NCBI GenBank assembly: GCA_020633195.1
Contig: JACKEC010000014.1
Coordinates: forward strand, 248,001 to 312,000
Direction: 5' to 3'
DNA: 64,000 bases
From: Sandaracinaceae bacterium
Lineage (GTDB): Bacteria > Myxococcota_A > Polyangia > Polyangiales > Sandaracinaceae
Shown: positions 10,001 to 16,034 of the stretch, one piece after another
Layout of the letters: every line of letters begins with the position of its first letter
How positions within the stretch are numbered: the stretch's first letter is position 1
Program-made: the position numbers and the translations under genes
Notes under the pieces: generated by a model
The model's database searches: none
What the model saw: only the letters and a program-made list of their open reading frames with translations
What the model was told of the DNA's origin: nothing

Positions 10001-10385
10001 GCGCGACGACGACAAGCCGGCGGCGAGCGAGCTCGCGATGCGGCTGACGCAGCTCGGCTTCATCGTCGTCGCGACCGGCGGCACCGCCCGCGTGCTCGCC
10101 CGCGCGGGCATCGAGACCGAGCACGTGAACAAGGTCTACGAGGGCCGGCCCAACGTCGTCGATCGCCTGCGCAACGGCGAGATCGACATGGTGATCAACA
10201 CCACCGAGGGGCAGCAGGCGATCCGGGACAGCTACTCGCTGCGCCGCACGACGCTGACCACGGGCGTCCCGTACTTCACGACCATCGCCGCCGCGACCGC
10301 CGCGGTGAGCGCGATCGAGGCGCGCCGGGAAGCGCCCCTCACGGTCTGCTCCCTACAGGAGTACCATTCGTCGCTGCAGGCCTGA
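7053..10385 (+). CDS. carB: carbamoyl-phosphate synthase large subunit
   Basis: 1110 aa, close to the usual ~1070. It makes carbamoyl phosphate from bicarbonate, ammonia (delivered by CarA) and two ATP, feeding pyrimidine and arginine synthesis. Two homologous ATP-grasp halves are visible: the first has GSGPIVIGQ, EFDYSG and GGQTALN; the second, starting around residue 585, has GGGPNRIGQ, EFDYCC and GGQTPLK. An MGS-type allosteric domain begins near residue 975 (VATGGTA, INTTEG). I chose ATG 7053 because the conserved N-terminus (MPRRNDLRRILLVGSG) starts there. carA is not in the window. The 14-nt gap to tsaE suggests co-transcription. Confidence 0.97.
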   Translation: MPRRNDLRRILLVGSGPIVIGQACEFDYSGTQGAKALRQEGYEVVLVNSNPATIMTDPEFADRTYVEPLTVEALEAIIEREKPDALLPTLGGQTALNLALALATAGVLERHGVELLGAKPEVIRKAEDRDLFKAAMEKIGLECPRALTARSLDDAHRAVEAYGFPLILRPSFTMGGSGGGIVYNKDELESKILWALSQSPTRECLVEESVLGWKEFELEVIRDRADNFSVICTIENIDPMGVHTGDSVTVAPAMTLTDREYQRLRDAARAVITEIGVETGGSNIQFAVNPEDGRVVVIEMNPRVSRSSALASKATGYPIAKIAAKLAVGYTLDELTNDITGTSAAFEPTIDYVVVKWPRFAFEKFRGADPRLTTQMKSVGEAMSIGRTFKEAIQKAARSLEIGREGLVPLRHKTDYRELVAMVRALQSRTEGHEPPAASTWHELALPDPTDEETLEALLELVAAPLSDRLWYLADALRLGASVETLHGLTKIDPWFLTQLAEIVAAEEEVRSAPELTPALLRASKKLGFSDRQLGDLRGLTPEAIRAMRHDADVRPIYARVDTCAAEFEAHTPYLYSTWGRASEAAPTERQKVMILGGGPNRIGQGIEFDYCCVHASFALRDLGFETIMVNCNPETVSTDFDTSDRLYFEPLTFEDVMNIVEVEKPMGLIVQFGGQTPLKLSVALSRAGVPILGTPADAIDRAEDRERFEDLLNTLGLRRPRGRIARGAADAMQAAEEIGYPLVVRPSYVLGGRAMEIVHSRTDLARYMAVALEAVEDAQAQTILLDEFLRDAIEVDVDCVSDGKSVVIGGLMQHIEEAGVHSGDSSMVLPAHALPPEVLATIRSSTRALALELGVVGLMNVQFAVRGSAVYVIEVNPRASRTIPFVSKAIGLPLAQVAAKVMAGKTLHELGVDREIVPKHIAVKESVFPFAKFPGVDTLLGPEMRSTGEVMGVDRDFPSAFLKAQDATGSRLPDKGRVFVSVRDDDKPAASELAMRLTQLGFIVVATGGTARVLARAGIETEHVNKVYEGRPNVVDRLRNGEIDMVINTTEGQQAIRDSYSLRRTTLTTGVPYFTTIAAATAAVSAIEARREAPLTVCSLQEYHSSLQA

Positions 10386-10407
10386 GACTCGGGCCTCGGT
10401 CGGAGGC

Positions 10408-11343
10408 ATGCGAGGACGGCTCAAGCTCGGAGGGTGGCTCGCGGCGCTGGCGCTGATCGGCGCCTGGCCCGCCACGCCCTCGGGGGCTCAGACCGACGAC
10501 GATCAGGAGCGGTACGTCCACTACCGTCGCATGACGGTCGCGACGAGCTTCGGCGACCGCAACGTCCTGGTCACGTATCCGCGCCGCCACGATCGGCGCG
10601 AGCACCCGCCGGGCGAGCGCTACCCGATCATGGTCGCGCTCCACGGCCAGACGGAGGCGCTCTCCGGGCCGCGCCGCGGCCATCTGGGGTGGGCGTTCCT
10701 GTATCGGCTCCCGACCGCGCTCAACGCGGTGCTGCGGGGTCGGCTCACGCGCGACGACTACCAACGCCACGTGCGCGAGGAGCACCTCGCGTACGTCAAC
10801 GCGATGCTCCGCGCGCAGCCGTTCCGCGGCGTCGCGGTGGTCACGCCGTACATGCCCAACATCGGCGGGCCGGTGGGCTCGGACGCCGTCGCGGAGTACG
10901 GCGACTGGCTCGCGGGCCCTCTCCTCGCGGCGGTCCGCGAGCGCTTCCCGGGCTTGGCGCAGACGCGCGACGGCACGGGCATCGACGGCATCTCCCTCGG
11001 CGGCCGCGTCGCCCTCGAGGTCGGCTTTAGACACCCCGACGCGTTCGGCGTCGTGGGCGGGATGCAGCCGGCGATCCGCAACCTCGAGGGGGATCTCGGC
11101 GCGCTCGCGCTCGACGCGGCGCACGCCCGACCGCAGCGGGTCCGGCTCCTCTCGAGCGTCGGGGACCCCTTCCTGTGGGCGACGCGCCACCTCTCGTCGG
11201 ACCTCCGCGAGCGACGCATCCCGCACACCCTGACGGTCGTCCCCGGGCCCCACGACTACGAGTTCAACCGCGGCCCCGCGAGCATCGAGCTGTTGCTGTA
11301 CTCGGACGCCGCGCTCCTCCACGAGCCGGTGGACGAGGACTGA
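10408..11343 (+). CDS. secreted alpha/beta-hydrolase (esterase-like)
   Basis: 311 aa. A signal peptide of about 27 residues (positive MRGRLKLGG, hydrophobic core, cut near PSGAQ) predicts export. The body looks like an esterase-D/feruloyl-esterase-type alpha/beta hydrolase: VALHGQ for the oxyanion region, nucleophile elbow GISLGG with Ser196, and a late GPHDYEF that can supply the catalytic His. A GGAGG ribosome site sits 4 nt before the ATG. The substrate cannot be told. It follows carB by 22 nt but has no evident functional link to it. Confidence 0.8.
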   Translation: MRGRLKLGGWLAALALIGAWPATPSGAQTDDDQERYVHYRRMTVATSFGDRNVLVTYPRRHDRREHPPGERYPIMVALHGQTEALSGPRRGHLGWAFLYRLPTALNAVLRGRLTRDDYQRHVREEHLAYVNAMLRAQPFRGVAVVTPYMPNIGGPVGSDAVAEYGDWLAGPLLAAVRERFPGLAQTRDGTGIDGISLGGRVALEVGFRHPDAFGVVGGMQPAIRNLEGDLGALALDAAHARPQRVRLLSSVGDPFLWATRHLSSDLRERRIPHTLTVVPGPHDYEFNRGPASIELLLYSDAALLHEPVDED

Positions 11344-11372
11344 GGCGCTTTCGCGTGGGTTCCGTCGTTTCG

Positions 11373-11381
11373 TGCTACTAG
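11373..11381 (+). promoter_or_regulatory. -10-like box TGCTACTAG before greA
   Basis: An extended -10-like TGC+TACTAG ends 6 nt before the greA ATG. No Shine-Dalgarno sequence fits between box and start, which suggests a leaderless transcript. No convincing -35 was found. The same 6-9 nt arrangement recurs at other genes in the window. Confidence 0.4.
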
Positions 11382-11387
11382 AGCGCG

Positions 11388-11864
11388 ATGGAGAAGGTAC
11401 CCATGACCCCCGAGGGCTACGAGGCCCTCAAGGAGACCCTCAAGGACAAGAAGGCCGAGATCCATCGCCTGGCGAAGGCGATCGGCGAGGCCGCCGAAGA
11501 GGGGGATCTCAAAGAGAACGCCGAGTACCACGCGTGCCGTGAGCGACAGGGCATCGTGAAGGCGCAGGTCGACGAGATCGAAGACAAGCTCGCGCGGGCC
11601 GAGGTCATCGACACGACCGGGCTCAACGGCGAGCGGATCGCGTTCGGTGCCTGGGTCACCCTCGGCGACATCGACAAGGGGGACGAGGTCACCTACCGCA
11701 TCGTCGGCGCGGACGAGTCCGACGTCGACGCCGGCATGATCAGCGTCACGTCGCCGATCGCGCGCGCCCTCATCAACCGCGAGGTCGGTGACGAGGTGAA
11801 GGTGAAGACGCCCGGCGGCGTCCGGAGCTACGAGGTCGTCGACGTCGCCTGGAAGGCGCCGTGA
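11388..11864 (+). CDS. greA: transcription elongation factor GreA
   Basis: 158 aa, the standard length. GreA inserts its N-terminal coiled coil into the RNA polymerase secondary channel and stimulates cleavage of backtracked RNA. The N-terminal coiled coil (residues 1-75) has the acidic tip region GDLKENAEYHACRE; the C-terminal FKBP-like domain (about 82-158) carries ISVTSPIARALI and GDEV. The N-terminus MEKVPMTPEGY is typical. The SRPBCC gene starts inside the greA stop (GTGA overlap), so the two are translationally coupled. Confidence 0.97.
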   Translation: MEKVPMTPEGYEALKETLKDKKAEIHRLAKAIGEAAEEGDLKENAEYHACRERQGIVKAQVDEIEDKLARAEVIDTTGLNGERIAFGAWVTLGDIDKGDEVTYRIVGADESDVDAGMISVTSPIARALINREVGDEVKVKTPGGVRSYEVVDVAWKAP

Positions 11865-12334
11865 AGACGCAGGCGCGCGTCACTTTCGTCGAGAGCTTCG
11901 CGGTCCCGCCCGAGACCCTGTTCGACGTCATGCTCGATCACGAGGGCATGAGCGACTGGATGGGCGCGAAGATCAGCGTGGTCCGCGGCCCCGACGACGG
12001 GGGCGTGGGCACCGTGCGCCGCATCGAGGCCGGCCCGGGGCCCGCCATCGACGAAGAGGTCACCTACGTCCTGCGGCCGCGGCGCATCGTCTACCGCATC
12101 GTCGCGGGCGCGCCGCCCATCCGCTTCCATCGCGGCGAGATCCTCGTCGAGCCGTGGGGTGAGACGGGCTCGCAGCTCACGTGGGACATCCTGCTCGACT
12201 CCGCGATCCCTGGCGTCGCGAGGCTCGTGGGCGCGATCCTCGAGCCGCAGATCCAGAAGGGCCTCTCCAAGCTGCGGGCGCAGCTCGGGGCGGTGGATCA
12301 CTCCTCTTCGTCGACCGCGCCGTCGGCCGCGTAG
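11861..12334 (+). CDS. SRPBCC (START-like) domain protein
   Basis: 157 aa from GTG 11861, overlapping the greA stop by 4 nt. The sequence fits the polyketide-cyclase/SRPBCC ligand-binding fold: an opening strand (RVTFVESFAVPPETLFDVMLD), a Trp-containing loop (MSDWMG) and a long C-terminal helix (VARLVGAILEPQIQKGLSKL). These proteins bind hydrophobic ligands; no substrate can be named. The 3' end overlaps the convergent membrane-protein gene by 37 nt. Confidence 0.8.
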   Translation: MKTQARVTFVESFAVPPETLFDVMLDHEGMSDWMGAKISVVRGPDDGGVGTVRRIEAGPGPAIDEEVTYVLRPRRIVYRIVAGAPPIRFHRGEILVEPWGETGSQLTWDILLDSAIPGVARLVGAILEPQIQKGLSKLRAQLGAVDHSSSSTAPSAA

Positions 12335-13464
12335 GGGAGCCAGCCGGCGCGGTAGGCGTCGATCAGGAGCTTGCCGACCTCGACGGGGATGCCGAGGTAG
12401 GGCTCGTCGTAGCGGATCGCGGGCGCGTGCTTGCGCTGCAAGACGAGCTGTCGCGCCTCGTGCGCCCCCTCGAGCACGGACCACTTGGTCTTGCCGTCGA
12501 TGCTGACCTTGAGGAGCTCCTTGTAGCGCGAGCGCAGGATCCCCTTGTCCGTGCGGATCAGGACCTCCGCGGGGTGGAGCACCATCGTGAGGCCCTTGCG
12601 CGGCGAGACCTCGCGGCGGGTCGTCCAGAACCAGCGCGCGGGCACCGCGAGCAGCACCATGAAGAAGACCGCGGCCATCCACGGGTCGAGCGCGTCCCAC
12701 ACCGCGCTGCCGCCGCGCGCCATCGCGTCGACCGCGATCCCGGCGACGAGGAGCAGCGCGTACGGCCCCTTCTTCAGCCAGCCGAGGTCGTGATGGACCA
12801 CCGCCGTGCCCGGCTCGGAGAGCCCCGCCACGGCCTGGTCGTAGACCCGGCTCGCCATCGGCGCGGGGGCCGCGTCGACCTCGCGCTCCTCGGGCGGCGC
12901 GCCGCGCCAGCGCATGAGGCGCTCGGCGAGCCGGCCCGGCGTCTCGTCGAACACGGGCGGCAGCGCGAGGTGCGTGCGGCCGAGCGCCGGGTCGACGACG
13001 ACGAACACCTCGCTCCACCGGCGGCCCGCCTTGCGCTGCTGCCATTGCCCCTTCTCCATCACCCCCATCACGCGGTCCCGCGGGATGGCGATGTCGTGGC
13101 TCGGCGTGCGGTAGAGGAGCCCCTCCGGCGTCAGGACGAGCCCGTAGCGCGACGTGGCGAGCCACACCCGCAGGCGCTCGAAGAACTGCCCCCCGAGCAG
13201 CAGCACGCGCAGCGTCAGGCCGAGCGCGATGAGCCGCAGGATCATCCCGATGGGGTCGAGGCTCGAGTGGGTCACCATCTCCCGGAAGATCGCCGCCGCC
13301 CACACGATCGCCGCGAGCACGGGGGCGAGGATCGCCTTGGTCCCCTCGACGTCGACGAGGGGAGGGCGGTGCACGCTGACGAGGGTGTCGTCCTCGGAGC
13401 GCGCGGAGCCGGTGGTGAGCGCCTGCTCGGCGCGGCGCACCCAGCTCGAGGCGGGGTCGGTCAT
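12298..13464 (-). CDS. membrane protein of unknown function
   Basis: 388 aa from ATG 13464, chosen for a GGAGG four bases upstream. An alternative ATG at 13479 overlaps the upstream lipoprotein stop (ATGA) and would add five residues. Two paired hydrophobic segments are visible (ILAPVLAAIVWAAAIF and MILRLIALGLTLRVLLLG), then a soluble region, then a second pair (YALLLVAGIAV and WMAAVFFMVLLAVPARWFW). After each pair comes a PH-like stretch of strands (GLVLTPEGLLYRTP; TMVLHPAEVLIRTDKG), so the protein looks like a duplicated 2-TM plus PH-like module. The acidic C-terminus overlaps the SRPBCC gene. I do not recognise the family. Confidence 0.75.
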   Translation of the reverse strand: MTDPASSWVRRAEQALTTGSARSEDDTLVSVHRPPLVDVEGTKAILAPVLAAIVWAAAIFREMVTHSSLDPIGMILRLIALGLTLRVLLLGGQFFERLRVWLATSRYGLVLTPEGLLYRTPSHDIAIPRDRVMGVMEKGQWQQRKAGRRWSEVFVVVDPALGRTHLALPPVFDETPGRLAERLMRWRGAPPEEREVDAAPAPMASRVYDQAVAGLSEPGTAVVHHDLGWLKKGPYALLLVAGIAVDAMARGGSAVWDALDPWMAAVFFMVLLAVPARWFWTTRREVSPRKGLTMVLHPAEVLIRTDKGILRSRYKELLKVSIDGKTKWSVLEGAHEARQLVLQRKHAPAIRYDEPYLGIPVEVGKLLIDAYRAGWLPYAADGAVDEEE

Positions 13465-13475
13465 GGAGCCTCCGG

Positions 13476-13763
13476 TCATGGAGCTTCGGGGCAGCGTCGC
13501 CGCGCCGCTTCGCACCGGCGCGTCGCGTCCGGGTCCTCGATCGATCGCGAGACCTCGCATAGCCGTTCGACCGCGTCGCACAGCTCGAGTTCCGCCTCGC
13601 ACGTCGCGTCGGGCGCGCAGGCCTCGGCCGCCGCGGAGGCGTGCGCGATCGTGGCCTCGTGGACCTGGATGCGACGGAACGCCTCGTCGACGCTCGTCGA
13701 CTCGGCGGTGGAGCCACAGCCGGCGAGCACGAGGAGGCAGGTGATGGTGCGAAGGGTCGACAT
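13476..13763 (-). CDS. small Cys-containing lipoprotein
   Basis: 95 aa. The signal peptide MSTLRTITCLLVLAGC ends in a lipobox (LAGC), predicting lipidation at Cys16. The mature part is helical with two short Cys-rich motifs (CAPDATCEAELELC; CEVSR...RRCEAARRRC), giving about seven cysteines that could form disulfides outside the cytoplasm. Its stop overlaps the alternative start of the downstream membrane-protein gene, so the two are probably an operon. No family is recognised. Confidence 0.7.
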   Translation of the reverse strand: MSTLRTITCLLVLAGCGSTAESTSVDEAFRRIQVHEATIAHASAAAEACAPDATCEAELELCDAVERLCEVSRSIEDPDATRRCEAARRRCPEAP

Positions 13764-13814
13764 TCCCGTGGGAGTCGGGTAGCGCTAGTCTCTCCTGCCC
13801 TCGGCGGCAACCCC

Positions 13815-14561
13815 ATGCCCCTCGTCAACCACGCGCGACAAGAGATCCACCTCAAGGTGGTCTATTACGGTCCGGGGCTGGGCGGGAAGACGACGAACCT
13901 CGAGTTCATCCACGCCAAGACCCGCCCGGAGCTGCGCGGGAAGCTGATCTCGCTCGCGACCGAGTCCGAGCGGACGCTGTTCTTCGACCTGCTCCCGGTC
14001 GAGCTCGGGAGCTTCAAGGGCTACCAGGTGCGGCTCCACCTGTGCACCGTGCCCGGACAGATCGCCCACGACCGGACGCGCCGCCTCATCCTCCGGCACG
14101 TCGACGGGATCGTCTTCGTCGTCGACTCGCAGTCGTTCCGCGTCGACGACAACCTCGAGAGCATCCACAACCTCGCCGAGAACCTGCGGCTGCAGGGCGA
14201 CGACCCCGACCGCCTGCCGATGGTCGTTCAGTACAACAAGCGCGATCTGCCGGCCGCGCTGCCGACCGAGGAGCTGCGTCGCCAGCTCGGGATCCCCGCG
14301 CACACGCCGGGCTACGACGCGGTCGCGGCCAAGGGGCAGGGCGTGTTCGAGACGGTGAAGGGGATCCTCAAGACCACGCTCCGCATCGTCGGCGAGCCGC
14401 GCACGGCCCCCGAGGGGCGCTCGCCCTCGATCCTGCCGGGCAAGCGGGCCTCGATGTTCCCGAACGCGCCCGGGCTGGTCTCCGAGCAGGCGCGCGCGGT
14501 CTCCGGCGTCGTGCCGCTGCCCCGCCCGCCGGGCACCCCGAAGCTCGACTCGGAGGACTGA
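13815..14561 (+). CDS. MglA-like small Ras-type GTPase with C-terminal extension
   Basis: 248 aa. The first ~195 residues match MglA, the Ras-like GTPase that controls polarity and motility in Myxococcus. Seen are P-loop GPGLGGKT (19-26), switch-region TLFFDLLP, TVPGQ (78-82, where MglA-type GTPases have Thr instead of the Ras Asp) and NKRD (141-144). About 50 Pro/Ser/Arg-rich residues follow, absent from MglA. No MglB-type roadblock gene is adjacent, and the next gene is a Nudix/MBL enzyme whose ATG overlaps this stop (TGATG). A polarity or motility role is only an analogy; many related GTPases are uncharacterised. Start ATG 13815 matches the family N-terminus. Confidence 0.88.
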   Translation: MPLVNHARQEIHLKVVYYGPGLGGKTTNLEFIHAKTRPELRGKLISLATESERTLFFDLLPVELGSFKGYQVRLHLCTVPGQIAHDRTRRLILRHVDGIVFVVDSQSFRVDDNLESIHNLAENLRLQGDDPDRLPMVVQYNKRDLPAALPTEELRRQLGIPAHTPGYDAVAAKGQGVFETVKGILKTTLRIVGEPRTAPEGRSPSILPGKRASMFPNAPGLVSEQARAVSGVVPLPRPPGTPKLDSED

Positions 14562-16030
14562 TGCCCGTGGAGCCGCGCCTCGGAGCCTCGGTCGCGTTGA
14601 TCGTAGAGGGCTCGCCGAACCGCGTCCTGTGGGCGCTGAGGACCGACGACGCCCCCAGCCTCGAGGGCTTCCACGTGACGCCCGGCGGCCTGCTCGACGC
14701 CCTCGACGGCCGCCTCCCGAACGACGGCGGCGAGCACGTCGAGGCGCGCGTCGCTTGCCTGCGCGAGCTCTTCGAAGAGACCGGGATCCTCCTCGCGCAC
14801 GGCGCCGACGACCTCGACGAGGCGCTCGAGGGAGAGCTCCGCGACGCTCTCCTCGACGGCGACGACGACGCCGTCCAGCGCTTCGAGGCGGCCGGGCTCC
14901 GCCTGCGCACCGCCGAGCTCGAGCCGATCGGGCGCTGGATCACGCCCGAGTTCGCGCACCACCGCTACGACACCCGCTTCTTCGTGATGCGGCTCCCCGA
15001 CGCGCCCACGCCCAGCGTGGACATCCGCGAGGTGGAGCTCGCCGAGTGGATCGACGTGCCCTCCGCGCTCGCCCGGTTCGCGCGGGGCGAGCTCCTCGTG
15101 ACGCCGCCGCTCCTGGGCTTGCTGCGCGGGCTCGAGGACGGGCCCCTCGACGTCGCCGCCCAGCGCGCCGCCTACGGCGCGAGCGCCGAGCCGGCGCAGC
15201 GCTGGGAGGTCGTCCCCGGGATCCAGATGCTGCCGTTCCGCACGCCCACGCTCCCGCCGGCCACGCACACGAACAGCTACCTGGTGGGGACCGGCGAGGC
15301 CCTGCTCGTCGAGCCGGCGACGCCGTTCGCCGACGAGCGGGAGCGGATGCTGCGCTGGCTGCTCGAGGCGAAGCAGGGCGGGATCGAGCCCGTCGCGATG
15401 TTCCTCACCCACCACCACGTCGATCACGTCGGCGCGGCGCGGGACCTCTACGACCAGCTCGGCCTCCCGCTGTGGGCGCACGCCGAGACGGTCGCGCGCC
15501 TCCCCGAGCTCACCTTCGCGCGCGTCCTCGACCACGACGAGCGGGTGACGCTGGCTGGCCCCACGCCGATGACGCTGCGCTTCGTCCACACCCCCGGGCA
15601 CGCCCCGGGTCACCTCTGCGTGCTCGACGAGGCGAGCGGCGCGCTCGTCGCCGGCGACATGGTCGCGTCCATCGGCACGATCCTGGTCGAGCCGCGCGAC
15701 GGGGACATGACCCTGTACCTGCGCTCGCTCGCGGCGATGAAGGCGCTGCGGCCGACGGTCCTGCTCCCCGCCCACGGCATGCCGATCCGCGACGCCGACG
15801 GGCTGCTCGACCACTACGTGGCCCACCGCCTCGCGCGAGAGGCCAAGGTGCGCGACGCCCTGCGCGATCACGGCGGCCCGGCGCAGCCGATGGACCTCGT
15901 GCCCGTCGCCTACGCCGACGCGCCCAAGCTCGTCTGGCCGCTCGCCGTGCTGTCCCTCGAGGCCCACCTGATCAAGCTCGAGGAGGACGGCGCGGCCGAG
16001 CGCACGGCCGCGGGCTGGGTCTTCGTCTGA
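14561..16030 (+). CDS. Nudix hydrolase - metallo-beta-lactamase fold fusion
   Basis: 489 aa, overlapping the GTPase stop by one base. The N-terminal ~210 residues form a Nudix domain with a Nudix box around residues 60-76 (REL-FEETGI), suggesting hydrolysis of a nucleoside-diphosphate-linked substrate. Residues ~225-420 are a LACTB2-like MBL hydrolase: HHHVDH near 283-288, HTPGHAPGH near 346, GDM near 363 and a late HGM near 403, the expected two-metal ligands. A C-terminal helical region follows, as in LACTB2. Nudix-MBL fusions of this type resemble CoA-ester or RNA-processing enzymes, but the substrate is not known. Confidence 0.85.
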   Translation: MPVEPRLGASVALIVEGSPNRVLWALRTDDAPSLEGFHVTPGGLLDALDGRLPNDGGEHVEARVACLRELFEETGILLAHGADDLDEALEGELRDALLDGDDDAVQRFEAAGLRLRTAELEPIGRWITPEFAHHRYDTRFFVMRLPDAPTPSVDIREVELAEWIDVPSALARFARGELLVTPPLLGLLRGLEDGPLDVAAQRAAYGASAEPAQRWEVVPGIQMLPFRTPTLPPATHTNSYLVGTGEALLVEPATPFADERERMLRWLLEAKQGGIEPVAMFLTHHHVDHVGAARDLYDQLGLPLWAHAETVARLPELTFARVLDHDERVTLAGPTPMTLRFVHTPGHAPGHLCVLDEASGALVAGDMVASIGTILVEPRDGDMTLYLRSLAAMKALRPTVLLPAHGMPIRDADGLLDHYVAHRLAREAKVRDALRDHGGPAQPMDLVPVAYADAPKLVWPLAVLSLEAHLIKLEEDGAAERTAAGWVFV

Positions 16031-16034
16031 GCCG

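Noticed and set aside
6801..10124. A very long open frame on the minus strand opposite carB
   Set aside because: It mirrors the codon-position GC bias of carB, its product is Arg/Asp/Glu/His-rich and unlike any protein family, and it has no sensible start. Such antisense frames are typical of very GC-rich genomes.
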